Shown here piece after piece: positions 38,887 to 46,879 of a stretch of 64,000 bases of DNA. Positions within the stretch are counted from its first letter, which is position 1. Each line of letters starts with the position of its first letter. The translations under genes and the position numbers were made by a program. The notes under the pieces are model-generated. The model made no database searches. It saw nothing but the letters and a program-made list of their open reading frames with translations, and was not told the origin of the DNA. The stretch covers positions 558,001 to 622,000 of the forward strand of contig CAUVWZ020000001.1 of assembly GCA_963555835.3 (NCBI GenBank). The letters are read 5' to 3'. This DNA is from JAPUME01 sp027294185 (GTDB taxonomy: Bacteria; Acidobacteriota; Terriglobia; UBA7540; JAPUME01).

Positions 38887-39683
38887 GGTTTTCGAACAAT
38901 CCGCGTGCCGAGTTTCTCTTTCCCTACAATCGAACGCCACAGGACATCAGGCTTTTGCGCGCCGAGGATTAGAATTTCAGATACGTTTCTTTTCAGCGTG
39001 CGGGCGCAGGAGAGAAGCTTCGGCACCATGCCTTCGGTCACCACCTTCTGCCGCACCAGCCCTCCAATATCTTTCACCTGAATGACCGGCAGACGTCGCC
39101 GTTTCCGGTCCCATACGCCATCGGTGTCGGAAACATAAATCAACCGGTCTGCCTTCATTGAGACTGCCAACGCCGCCGCCAGATCGTCCGCATTGACGTT
39201 GTAGTACTGGCCGCGAGCGCCCAGCCCCAGGCTCGCTACCACCGGCACCGCGCCGTCGCGGATGAGCTTTCCGAGAAATCTCGAATTCACCCGGTCGGGA
39301 CGGCCCACCCATCCGAGATCACGCGGGCGTCCGTTCGAGCGCAGCCGCAGCTTGCGCGTCCGCGCCAACCCTGCATCGCCACCGCAAAGCCCGACCGCGC
39401 ATCCTCCCATCGACATGAAGTCCGCCACCAGACGCTTGTTCACAAGTCCGGCCAAAACCATCAAAGCCACGTCACGCGTGGCCGTGTCGGTGTAGCGCAG
39501 GCCGGAGATAAAACGGGTCGCAATACCCAGCTTCTTAAGCATGGCCGTCAGCGTGGACCCGCCGCCATGAACCACAACCAGCGCGTGACCGGCGCGCGAC
39601 AAGCGAACCATCTGCCGAACCAGACGCCGCCTGAGCGCGGCCTGCTCCAGCACCTTGCCGCCCACCTTCACCACCAGCTTCAC
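38883..39683 (-). CDS. argB: Acetylglutamate kinase
   Basis: A 266-aa amino-acid kinase that phosphorylates N-acetylglutamate. KVGGKVLEQ gives the Lys of the nucleotide site; VVVHGGGSTLTAMLKKLGI is the substrate glycine loop. VNADDLAAALAVSMKADRLIYVSDTDGV and VTEGMVPKL complete the family pattern. Overlaps argC by four bases upstream and argD by four downstream. The N-terminal regulatory helix of arginine-sensitive hexameric enzymes is absent, as the protein begins directly at the first beta strand, suggesting it is not of that feedback-inhibited type. Confidence 0.94.
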   Translation of the reverse strand: MKLVVKVGGKVLEQAALRRRLVRQMVRLSRAGHALVVVHGGGSTLTAMLKKLGIATRFISGLRYTDTATRDVALMVLAGLVNKRLVADFMSMGGCAVGLCGGDAGLARTRKLRLRSNGRPRDLGWVGRPDRVNSRFLGKLIRDGAVPVVASLGLGARGQYYNVNADDLAAALAVSMKADRLIYVSDTDGVWDRKRRRLPVIQVKDIGGLVRQKVVTEGMVPKLLSCARTLKRNVSEILILGAQKPDVLWRSIVGKEKLGTRIVRKP

Positions 39684-40774
39684 AGCAGCCCCGTCTCTTC
39701 ATCCCATCCGAACATCAGGTTCATATTCTGGACGGCCTGACCGGCAGCGCCCTTCCCCAGGTTGTCCAGACAGGAGACCACCGTGAGGCGCCGCCCGGTC
39801 TCATCCAATGAAAACCCGAGGTCGCAGAACTGCGTCCCCTGCACGGCCTTGATTTCCGGCAACGTGGGGTCCGCATAAACCCGCACCAGCGGGGCGCGCC
39901 CGTAAAACTTTTCAAACAGACCCGCGACCTCCTCCCGGCTTCGCTTCTTCTCCAGCCGCAGGTAGAGGCTCGCAAGGATGCCGCGCGTTATGGGAATCAG
40001 GTGAGGTGTAAATCGAAATTGCTCCTCATCGAGATGCAAGGCCTGCAAAATTTCCGGCACATGACGATGGCTGAACAATCCGTAAGCTCGACAGCTTTCG
40101 TTGACTTCGACGAAGTGAGTGGTTTCATTCGGCGCGCGGCCCGCCCCGCTCACACCGGATTTGGCGTCGCAGATGATCTCGGCTTCTTTCAAAAGCCAGC
40201 CGGCTTCCAGCAGAGGCGCCAGGGCCAGTATTGCCGCCGTTGCGTAGCAACCCGGATTCGCAACCAACCGGGCCCTTTGCACAGCTTCCCCTGCCAGCTC
40301 CGTTACGCCGTAGACTGCTTCCTCAAGCGCCGCCGGAGCGTGGTGGCTGAACCCGTACCACTTCGGATAGAGTTCAGGGTTGCGCAACCGAAAGCCGCCG
40401 CTCAGGTCGATGACCCGCAAGCCTCGCTCGAGAAGCGGGGGAATCAACTCCACCGAAGCATCGTGCGGCGTGCTCAGGAAAACCAGGTCCAGATCCTCCC
40501 GTCGCAACTCGGATTCCCGCAAGGGAACGCAAATCTGGGATTTTTTCTTCCGTAAAGAAGGATGGACCTGTTCGATGGGAAAAGGGTCGGTGCGGTTGCG
40601 CCCGGAGGACATCAGGTGGACCAGCCGCGCACCGGGGTGGCGCGAGAGCAGAACCATCAGCTCACGGCCGGCATACCCGGTGGCGCCGACCAGCCCGACC
40701 CGGACGGGCTGTCGCTTCACCCCCCCGACCGCTTCACTCCCCTGCTTTTCGATCTCCTGAATCTCACTCTTCAC
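39680..40774 (-). CDS. argC: N-acetyl-gamma-glutamyl-phosphate reductase
   Basis: A 364-aa NADPH-dependent reductase, first gene of the arg operon. The Rossmann motif VGLVGATGYAGRELM is at about 26-40, the catalytic cysteine in VANPGCYATAAILAL, and GVSGAGRAPNETTHF follows. GTG 40774 is the only in-frame start near the homologous N-terminus; the first ~22 residues are a non-conserved leader. A palindromic ARG-box-like site lies about 45 bp upstream. Confidence 0.95.
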   Translation of the reverse strand: MKSEIQEIEKQGSEAVGGVKRQPVRVGLVGATGYAGRELMVLLSRHPGARLVHLMSSGRNRTDPFPIEQVHPSLRKKKSQICVPLRESELRREDLDLVFLSTPHDASVELIPPLLERGLRVIDLSGGFRLRNPELYPKWYGFSHHAPAALEEAVYGVTELAGEAVQRARLVANPGCYATAAILALAPLLEAGWLLKEAEIICDAKSGVSGAGRAPNETTHFVEVNESCRAYGLFSHRHVPEILQALHLDEEQFRFTPHLIPITRGILASLYLRLEKKRSREEVAGLFEKFYGRAPLVRVYADPTLPEIKAVQGTQFCDLGFSLDETGRRLTVVSCLDNLGKGAAGQAVQNMNLMFGWDEETGLL

Positions 40775-40816
40775 GAGACATCCATGCCCTGAAAGCTCCT
40801 GCTCCCAATGTAATAA

Positions 40817-40835
40817 TTATGCAGGATATGCATAA
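40817..40835. promoter_or_regulatory. ARG-box-like palindrome upstream of argC
   Basis: TTATGCA-N5-TGCATAA is a perfect 7+7 inverted repeat in an AT-rich stretch in front of the arg operon. It resembles TGCATA-type ArgR boxes known from actinobacteria more than the TGAAT boxes of E. coli. No argR gene is in the window. Confidence 0.6.
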
Positions 40836-40924
40836 CTATACTAAAGAAAAAATACCATTCCCTCCGCAGGGTGTCAAGAATTTAATCCCCTCCCGAAGGG
40901 TTTGGCGGCGGCCGGCAGAAACGG

Positions 40925-41215
40925 CTAATGGACTCTTTGGGCTTGATACTTCTCCCGGCACTCATGGGAGCAGAAATGGAGGGTTTCCGGGCCTGACTTC
41001 AGCTTGTGGGAGAGTTCCAGCGAGACAAACATCCCGCAGACCGGGTCACGAAACGTCTGCTCGGAAGCGGCGGTAAACGGAGAGGAGGATTGGCGGCCCC
41101 GCGCCTGTTGAGCCATGCGCACGCCGCCGATCAAGCGGCGCAGCAGTTTCCACAGAAACCGCAGCAGGATGAACACAAAAACCAGCTGCAACAGGTAGCC
41201 AAAGAGCCTTCCCAT
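40925..41215 (-). CDS. Small membrane protein with YHS-like metal-binding domain
   Basis: A 96-aa protein. ATG 41215 starts one TM helix (LFGYLLQLVFVFILLRFLW). A short basic linker with an R-rich stretch follows, then a YHS-like domain: DPVCGMFVSLELSHKL and LHFCSHECREKYQ, where Cys residues likely bind metal. Domains of this kind occur in copper and heavy-metal proteins. It is alone here, downstream of the arg promoter region on the minus strand. The metal is not known. Confidence 0.82.
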   Translation of the reverse strand: MGRLFGYLLQLVFVFILLRFLWKLLRRLIGGVRMAQQARGRQSSSPFTAASEQTFRDPVCGMFVSLELSHKLKSGPETLHFCSHECREKYQAQRVH

Positions 41216-41346
41216 ACCCACTATAGTAGCTCCCCGGCACCCTCCAGGTAAACCGGTCTCGGAGCGATTCAGGAAGAGTGCCTTCCGCAATGCGGCGGCT
41301 CAGGTGGGAGAAATTGGGAGAGTTCGAGACCTTCGGAAAAGGCTCT

Positions 41347-42150
41347 TTACGTCTGAGACCTGGGCTTCTTGATGACTCGTTCTCCCAGGATATTGGTCAG
41401 TTCATCGTCGGAGGGAAAGCCGCCGCCCAGATGCTGGCGAAATCCCTCGGCGAAAGCCACGCCGGCTTCCCTGCCCTGTTCCTCCGAGCGCCGGCGAAGG
41501 AACTCCGTGTAATTGTCCATGCCCAAATGAGCCAGCAGCCACTCGCGCTGGCTCTTGTGGCAGGCGAGCATATCCATCTGGCGGTCGAAAACGTCAGAAG
41601 TATCGACGAGCAAGGAAGATCGAACGGGGCTCCCCAGGATATCCCGCCCGCCCATCGGGGCGGCGTAGTAGAGATGCGGAATGAAACCGGTGGGCCGGGC
41701 CGCCGGGCGCACACCGGTCTTGTAATTCGGCGCCAGGGCCCCGAAGCAGGCCGTCTGCGCCAGATGGCTGGTCGTCTCGTGGTCCACCATATAGTCACTG
41801 GGTGAGTGCGTAAGAACCAGCCGGGGATTCACCCGCCGAACCAACTCCATCACCTTGCCGAGGGTTCGCTTGTCATAAAATATATTCAGGTCATCTTCCT
41901 CGAGGCAGGTAAAGGAAGCGCCGAGCAGCCTGGCCGAATCGGTCGCCTCGCGGCGGCGGATGCGGGCAATGACGGCGGGAGCATCGTGCGTGCTGCCGCA
42001 GTTGCCCCTGGTCATGATGGCGGTGTGGAGCTTGAAGCCGCGGTCGGCAAGATGCAGCAATGTTCCCGCCGCCACGAACTCCATGTCGTCAGCGTGCGCA
42101 AAGACGGCGAGAATCGTGTTCGTCTTTGCCCGCGTGTCAGCTTTATTCAA
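41347..42150 (-). CDS. PIG-L family zinc-dependent deacetylase
   Basis: A 267-aa LmbE/PIG-L hydrolase that removes N-acetyl groups from sugars or related amides. The metal motif is AHADDMEF (a variant of PHPDDE, residues 18-25). The THSPSDYMVDHETTSHLA segment supplies further metal His residues. Start TTG 42150; an upstream ribosome site is not obvious, so the start is less certain. Substrates of family members include GlcNAc-inositol and bacillithiol intermediates, but none can be chosen from context. Confidence 0.9.
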   Translation of the reverse strand: MNKADTRAKTNTILAVFAHADDMEFVAAGTLLHLADRGFKLHTAIMTRGNCGSTHDAPAVIARIRRREATDSARLLGASFTCLEEDDLNIFYDKRTLGKVMELVRRVNPRLVLTHSPSDYMVDHETTSHLAQTACFGALAPNYKTGVRPAARPTGFIPHLYYAAPMGGRDILGSPVRSSLLVDTSDVFDRQMDMLACHKSQREWLLAHLGMDNYTEFLRRRSEEQGREAGVAFAEGFRQHLGGGFPSDDELTNILGERVIKKPRSQT

Positions 42151-42227
42151 GCTTTAGACGCTCCCACACCAAAATTTCTGTTCTGTTACCAGGACAAAAC
42201 CATTTTCTGTACGAAATCGCACAGGGA

Positions 42228-42512
42228 TCAATAGGCCTCTCGGCGGTGGCGAACCGAGTATAAGACGACATCTCTCCGGAAAATGTCATAGCGGAGGCGG
42301 TAGTTGCCGAAGCGGAAACGCCACTGGCCTTGGCCGGGCTTCACGGCCGCAAGTTTCTTAATGTCACATTTCCGGTTCATGTTGTAGGGATCTTCTTTGA
42401 GAGCAACCAGTATCTGCGCGAACTGTCCGGGAAACTTCGGGTTTCGCCTCCCGATTTTGCGTGCGTCCCTGTCAAACCCCGGTGTCGTAAGTGTGCGGAA
42501 CTGCTTGGGCAT
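42228..42512 (-). CDS. RelE/ParE family toxin of a type II toxin-antitoxin pair
   Basis: A 94-aa toxin with the RelE fold pattern: FDRDARKIGRRNPKFPGQFAQIL, then GQWRFRFGNYRLRYDIFRRDVVLYSVRHRREAY, where the Arg/Tyr residues fit the RNase-type active region. It starts 3 bp after the antitoxin stop codon, as expected for a bicistronic operon. Whether it is a ribosome-dependent mRNase or a gyrase poison cannot be told from sequence alone. Confidence 0.9.
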   Translation of the reverse strand: MPKQFRTLTTPGFDRDARKIGRRNPKFPGQFAQILVALKEDPYNMNRKCDIKKLAAVKPGQGQWRFRFGNYRLRYDIFRRDVVLYSVRHRREAY

Positions 42513-42515
42513 CCA

Positions 42516-42821
42516 TCAGGCCTTCTTGCGCCGAGGCCGGTTCGGGCCCCGCAAATCGGCAAGAAGCACATCAGCGTCGCGTGCCATGCCTTTGCGGTAG
42601 GCTTTGTAGCCTACCTCAATCTGCTTCTGCAGCTTGGGGTCCCGGAGCTCAAGGTAGTCCTCCAGCTCGTTCACATTAATGATTCCGGCCACCGGAATGC
42701 CATCCTTCTCCAAGATGAAACATTCCTTGTTCAGGTGCGCCCGGCGAACCACCTGGCCAAGATTGACCCGGGCCTTGGTGATCGGTATTCGATGTACCAT
42801 AATTGAGGTTTTCTTGCTCAC
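42516..42821 (-). CDS. Phd/YefM-type antitoxin
   Basis: A 101-aa antitoxin. The N-terminal DNA-binding part IPITKARVNLGQVVRRAHLNKECFILEKDGIPVAGIIN follows the Phd/YefM pattern; the charged C-terminal tail (RGPNRPRRKKA) would wrap the toxin. The start is GTG 42821 (AAGGG close upstream) or ATG 42800. A palindrome and an AT-rich promoter precede it, consistent with autorepression by the complex. Confidence 0.88.
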   Translation of the reverse strand: MSKKTSIMVHRIPITKARVNLGQVVRRAHLNKECFILEKDGIPVAGIINVNELEDYLELRDPKLQKQIEVGYKAYRKGMARDADVLLADLRGPNRPRRKKA

Positions 42822-42836
42822 ACTAGCACCCTTTGT

Positions 42837-42856
42837 TCAACATTGATTAACGTTGA
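42837..42856. promoter_or_regulatory. Putative autoregulatory operator of the toxin-antitoxin operon
   Basis: TCAACATT-GATT-AACGTTGA, with arms matching at 7 of 8 positions, lies between the predicted promoter and the antitoxin start. Confidence 0.6.
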
Positions 42857-42864
42857 TGTTCTTA

Positions 42865-42893
42865 ATCATAACTTAGGGTAAATAGAATGGGAA
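42865..42893 (-). promoter_or_regulatory. Probable promoter of the toxin-antitoxin operon
   Basis: On the minus strand TTCCCA (42893-42888), 17 bp, TATGAT (42870-42865). The -10 is good, the -35 weak (4 of 6). Confidence 0.5.
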
Positions 42894-43090
42894 GTCCTAA
42901 GATTAAGAAACAGAAAGGAGGCCGATGTTGAGAATCGCCATTCTCGCGTAAGGGTCTTTAATCGACGACCCGGGAGATGAAATAGAGGCCGAGATGCTTC
43001 CGCCCGAAACTTTTTCGGTGAGAAACTTCTCAAAGGAGATTTGCTGACGGGCACGTTCCTTTTCGGAGGTAAGAAGGCAAAAATAGCCGC

Positions 43091-43864
43091 TCAGTGGCCC
43101 GACCCCCGCAGCGCGGCCACCCGCTCCCGCCACGCTTCGAGATAGACGCCCACGTCGACGCCATAGACAAGATAGCGTGTGCCCAGCTCCATGAGCTTGC
43201 GGGCGTAGGAAACATCCCTGGCAAACGAGCCGACAATCTTCCCTGCCGCACGGGTCTTTTCGGCTACGGTGCGCATCATTTCCATTACCTGAGGATGTTC
43301 CACCTGCCCCGGCACTCCTACCGATTGCGACAGGTCATAGGGTCCCAGGAAGATGACATCCACACCCTCGACAGTAAGGATGTCGTCGATTGCCTCCACC
43401 GCCGAGCGGCCCTCGATGTGTATGACCACCAGGGATTCCGCGTTCGCCCGATCCGTATGGCCCTGGGCCGCCGCCCCGTAATCAGCGGCGCGAAGGAAGG
43501 TGGACAGACCCCTCAGCCCGAGCGGTGCATACTTGGCTCCCTGGACGGCGCGTTCGGCATCGGCCCTGGATTGCACCTGCGGCACCTGAACGCCGCCGGC
43601 CCCGATATCGAGGGCGCGCTGGGCGAGGGTCGGCTCATTCGAAAGGATTCGGATGATCGAAGACATCCCGACGCTCGAGACGGAGCGCAGCAGCTCCTCG
43701 CAAGTCTCAATCGAGAGCGGCCCGTGCTCGGTGTCGAGAATCACGAAATCGAGACCCGCGTGGCCCATGATCTCGATCAAGCCACCCGCAGGGGTATTCA
43801 CGAATGTGCCGAAGAGGGTTTCGCCCGCCGCCAGGCGTTCCTTGAGTGACCGTTCCGGTTTCAT
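43091..43864 (-). CDS. HpcH/HpaI family class II aldolase
   Basis: A 257-aa metal-dependent aldolase of the 4-hydroxy-2-oxoheptanedioate / 2-dehydro-3-deoxyglucarate type. Motifs: ETLFGTFVNTPAGGLIEIMGHAGLDFVILDTEHGP (catalytic His/Asp), ALDIGAGGVQVPQV, then IHIEGRSAVEAIDDI and VDVIFLGPYDLSQSVGVPG with metal-binding Glu/Asp. Products would be pyruvate plus a semialdehyde. If it is a GarL-like enzyme, it would feed tartronate semialdehyde to the reductase and kinase at 11-13 kb, but that link is inference only. The next gene upstream on this strand is a NIPSNAP protein. Confidence 0.9.
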   Translation of the reverse strand: MKPERSLKERLAAGETLFGTFVNTPAGGLIEIMGHAGLDFVILDTEHGPLSIETCEELLRSVSSVGMSSIIRILSNEPTLAQRALDIGAGGVQVPQVQSRADAERAVQGAKYAPLGLRGLSTFLRAADYGAAAQGHTDRANAESLVVIHIEGRSAVEAIDDILTVEGVDVIFLGPYDLSQSVGVPGQVEHPQVMEMMRTVAEKTRAAGKIVGSFARDVSYARKLMELGTRYLVYGVDVGVYLEAWRERVAALRGSGH

Positions 43865-43912
43865 CGTTTGTTCTCTTTGATCTTCACTCGAGCGTTTCCC
43901 CGTGCTCCACGA

Positions 43913-44695
43913 TTAGCGCAACATGGAATAACCGGTGGGAGAAAGCAGGATGGCGGTGATATTGCGCACGATTTCCCCGGACCGGGCAATGGATTCATCA
44001 CGAGCTTTCGGCCATTCCGGGTCGCGCCTGAAGGCACGCCAGGCCTGCTCCCTCTGCGCAAGGCTATCGAAGGGCGTCAGGTAGGTGAGGTTCGGCATGT
44101 CGGGACCGATCGCTGTTTCGGCATAGAGAACCGGGTGGATGCCGCTGCGATGAAAAATGGGAATCTCAGGACCGGCAAACCGCTCATTGAGCGCCCGAAG
44201 CTGTTTTTCGGTGGGGGACTCATAGATTCGCAGCTCATAGATGCGCCCGCGTGGTCCTGATACAGCCTTGAACTCGGGCGAATAGTCGGTGGCCTGCAGC
44301 AGCCATCCGTCGGCACGGTAGAAAGGAGGGCCGTGCCCGGCCTCCAACTCATCAACTGCTTTGCGCCAGTCGGGGTCGGCGGCAACACTCCCCCATAGCT
44401 TTTCGCGCTCGGCAAGGCTCGCGTAGGACAGTAGCCCGTAGAGGGAGGGAACATTGGGCCCGACCGACTCACTGAAAAAGCCCACGGGACCGAAGCCGTG
44501 TTTTTTGAGCAGCGGCATCAGTTGACTCTCCGCCCAGGAGTTCATTCGCCCCGTCTGCGGGCCAATCTGCATACGGTAGATGCGAAATTCATAATAGGGC
44601 CGGGCGGCGCCCTGAGCCGCCGAAGCCTGCCCGTTGAAAGCGGTGGATGCCAGCAGGCCGGCCCCACCGGTAGAGATAAAAGAACGGCGATTCAT
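43913..44695 (-). CDS. Tat-exported NIPSNAP family protein
   Basis: A 260-aa protein. The twin-arginine signal MNRRSFISTGGAGLLASTAF starts at ATG 44695 with GAGGTG 8 nt upstream. Two dimeric alpha-beta barrel (NIPSNAP) repeats follow: YYEFRIYRMQIGPQTGRMNSW with LYGLLSYASLAEREKLW, and IYELRIYESPTEKQLRAL with NLTYLTPFDSLAQREQAW. Such duplications are typical of exported NIPSNAP proteins in Acidobacteriota. The function is unknown. It lies 48 bp before the aldolase gene, which may be cotranscribed. Confidence 0.92.
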   Translation of the reverse strand: MNRRSFISTGGAGLLASTAFNGQASAAQGAARPYYEFRIYRMQIGPQTGRMNSWAESQLMPLLKKHGFGPVGFFSESVGPNVPSLYGLLSYASLAEREKLWGSVAADPDWRKAVDELEAGHGPPFYRADGWLLQATDYSPEFKAVSGPRGRIYELRIYESPTEKQLRALNERFAGPEIPIFHRSGIHPVLYAETAIGPDMPNLTYLTPFDSLAQREQAWRAFRRDPEWPKARDESIARSGEIVRNITAILLSPTGYSMLR

Positions 44696-44789
44696 CGTGG
44701 TTTCACCTCGTGAAAAGGAATTCAGCGGTTCGCAGGAAACTCTGAGCCTGCACATTGTCAAAGTCGGGGGCGAAGGTCAAGTGGAAAGT

Positions 44790-45626
44790 TCACCTCCTAG
44801 GTCGCCTCTTCTCCAGCAGGTAAAAATAACGCGCGCGGGTTGGGAGACCCTGTTCGAGGAAATCCGTGACGCGGTAGCCGCGGCGAAGGTAGTGGGGGAA
44901 GATCTTCCGTGTCACCCGCCTCCAGTCAAGCGCCAGGGGCAAATCTTTCTGCCGCATCCGGTCGGTATCGCAGGGTATCTCGACCAGCAACCGGCGCGCC
45001 TCGAGGCCGAGGCGTACTTTGCGGTTGGTGAGGAAACCGTTGGTCAGCCGCTCGGTGACATTGGCCACCTGCGAGGAAGCGAAAAGAGTTTCTGAACCTC
45101 CGGAGGTCCCCTTCCGCAAGTGACGCTCGACCACGGGGGAGGCGATTTTCCACCGGACCAGGAAGCGGTCGGAAGGCACCCCTCGCTCGATCAGGCTTGG
45201 AAAGTGACCATAATAGTCCTCAGCGTATTCTTCCGGTAAAGCCTGGAGTCGGCGTATATTGAGCGCCGCGTTACGGCTCTGCAGGGGGTCGTAGGACCAA
45301 CAGATGGAGCGAATTCCATTTTTGAGCGCCAGCCTGCGATGGGCGAGCTTCATCCGAAAGCCCAGACCCCGGTCACGGTGGCGTTTGCGGACCGCCATCT
45401 GAAAGGACCAGTGAACCAACTCGCCGTGGCGGCGCGCCAGCAAGGCGGAGATAAATCCCAACAACCGGCCGCCTTCGAAGCATCCCAACACCATCCCTCC
45501 AAAGTCCCCGACGACGCGAAGCGCCTCGGCGCTGAGGCTGACCGTTCCCCACACCTCTTTTTGGATTTGTTCACACTGGAGGAAATTGGAGGGGTCTCGA
45601 AGCAGTCGAATGGAAACAGTCGGCAT
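44790..45626 (-). CDS. GNAT superfamily acetyltransferase (COG3375 type)
   Basis: A 278-aa predicted acetyltransferase. The GNAT core contains SFQMAVRKRHRDRGLGFRMKLAHR with the acetyl-CoA loop (RxRxxG-like), then ICWSYDPLQSRNAALNIRRL and YAEDYYGHFPSLIERGVPSDRFLVRW, which are hallmarks of COG3375. The C-terminal third is family specific. Substrates of this group are unknown. It stands alone between NIPSNAP and FmdB genes. Confidence 0.86.
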   Translation of the reverse strand: MPTVSIRLLRDPSNFLQCEQIQKEVWGTVSLSAEALRVVGDFGGMVLGCFEGGRLLGFISALLARRHGELVHWSFQMAVRKRHRDRGLGFRMKLAHRRLALKNGIRSICWSYDPLQSRNAALNIRRLQALPEEYAEDYYGHFPSLIERGVPSDRFLVRWKIASPVVERHLRKGTSGGSETLFASSQVANVTERLTNGFLTNRKVRLGLEARRLLVEIPCDTDRMRQKDLPLALDWRRVTRKIFPHYLRRGYRVTDFLEQGLPTRARYFYLLEKRRPRR

Positions 45627-45779
45627 GGAGAAGCCTGAACGAGGAACGAAGTGGGCAGGGAAGTTTCCGGATTCCCGCTCCGGGAGCTGTGCTCTCCGGA
45701 AGCAGGCTGAATTCCGTCAGGGAAGAGCCCTGCGCCAATCGCATGGATAGCCGAGCCAATAGAATTTTCTTACGCCGAA

Positions 45780-45998
45780 TTACTCCCCGCACATGCCCCG
45801 ACGAGGCGCTCCACAACCGCAGGGTCCGGTTTCGGCCGAAAGACCACCCTTGGTACCATCTTTGACGGCAAAAACCGAAAGCAGCTTTTCCAGGTTCGGC
45901 CCCTGGCAGGAAGTGCATTCCACGGAGTCGGACGCCCGCAGGACAATCTTTTCAAACTGGGTCCCGCAATCCTGACATCTGTATTCAAAAAGAGGCAT
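45780..45998 (-). CDS. FmdB family zinc-ribbon regulatory protein
   Basis: A 72-aa protein. The zinc ribbon MPLFEYRCQDCGTQFEKI and ECTSCQG gives a four-Cys site; the tail GPCGCGAPRRGMCGE is Gly/Cys rich. The family is named after a putative regulator of formamidase genes, but most members have no assigned role. Standalone, divergent from the HU gene across 325 bp. Confidence 0.93.
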   Translation of the reverse strand: MPLFEYRCQDCGTQFEKIVLRASDSVECTSCQGPNLEKLLSVFAVKDGTKGGLSAETGPCGCGAPRRGMCGE

Positions 45999-46244
45999 TT
46001 GATCACCCGTAAAGATTTAGAGTTCAAAAATATATTGTACCCGTGCGACCGACACGCTGGCAAGCGGGCTACCGCACCCGGATCGAATAGTGGTGATGCG
46101 TACGGGCCCTTGAGACGTTTTTCTCGCCCCCACCGATCCTCCGAGAAGGGAAATTCGGCCGCAGAAGGAGGGCCTTTGCCTCGTCAACTCCACTCCGAGC
46201 CGCATAATTGCTGGTCGAAAAGGGGATGGCAGCCGGAAAACCTC
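45999..46244. other. Divergent intergenic region fmdB-like / HU
   Basis: The spacer up to 46323 totals 325 bp. Its right end holds the HU promoter and palindrome, listed separately. The rest has no identifiable gene. Confidence 0.5.
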
Positions 46245-46273
46245 TTGACACCTGTCCATTTTCCACTTACATT
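46245..46273 (+). promoter_or_regulatory. Promoter of the HU gene
   Basis: A perfect TTGACA (46245-46250), 17-bp spacer, TACATT (46268-46273). Transcription would start near 46280, leaving a leader of about 44 nt. Confidence 0.8.
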
Positions 46274-46279
46274 ACGCCC

Positions 46280-46296
46280 GCGTAAAGCTTTTACGC
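46280..46296. promoter_or_regulatory. Palindrome GCGTAAA-GCT-TTTACGC at the HU transcription start
   Basis: Perfect 7-bp arms with a 3-nt centre lie exactly at the predicted start site. It could be an operator, or a 5' hairpin that stabilises the mRNA. Confidence 0.6.
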
Positions 46297-46323
46297 AATT
46301 ACGAATAACGAGAGGAGTGGTTT

Positions 46324-46623
46324 ATGGCGAAGGTAATGACCAAATCGCAGGTGATAGCACATCTGGCAGGTAAAGCTGACGTGTCCAAAAAGACGGCAGG
46401 ACTTCTGCTCGAAGAAATTGCCGTCCTTGCAACCAAAGAATGCAAGGCTGGAGGACAATTCGTCATTCCCGGAATCGGCAAGGCTGTGAAAGCCCACCGG
46501 AAGGCACGTATGGGCCGCAATCCCCAAACCGGTGAAGCCATTAAGATTGCTGCCAAGACGGTGGTTAAGTTTCGCCTGGCAAAGGCATTCAAGGACTCCG
46601 TCGTTCCCCCAAAAAAGAAGTAG
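46324..46623 (+). CDS. HU family DNA-binding protein
   Basis: A 99-aa nucleoid protein forming dimers that bend DNA. MTKSQVIAHLAGKADVSKKTAGLLLEEIAVLATKECKAGGQFVIPGIGKAVKAHRKARMGRNPQTGEAIKI shows the HU helices, the IPGIGK turn and the DNA-inserting arm (GRNPQTGE). A short basic tail PPKKK ends the protein. GAGGAG precedes ATG 46324. A strong promoter suggests high expression. Confidence 0.96.
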   Translation: MAKVMTKSQVIAHLAGKADVSKKTAGLLLEEIAVLATKECKAGGQFVIPGIGKAVKAHRKARMGRNPQTGEAIKIAAKTVVKFRLAKAFKDSVVPPKKK

Positions 46624-46879
46624 CCGAAGTTATCAAAAGAAGAAGTCTGGGAAAGACGCCGGTCACGACACCTCTTCAGTGGATGCGTTTCACGCCGGAT
46701 TATCGGCCGAGAGCGAACTGCCTTCGGAACACGAGGGCAATCCTCCGGGCAGGCAGGTCACGCCCCGCAGAGAGAGTCGGCCCTCGGCTGTGGGCTGTAG
46801 AATGACGGATTCCCGCCCTCTCGAGGCAGGGGGAGCGCATCTTGTGTGTCGTCCTTTTGCCTGCAGCTAGGGGGAAACG

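Noticed and set aside
43018..43090. Small minus-strand frames between the toxin-antitoxin promoter and the aldolase gene (42866-43133)
   Set aside because: Low-complexity translations without homology; they overlap each other and the aldolase end.
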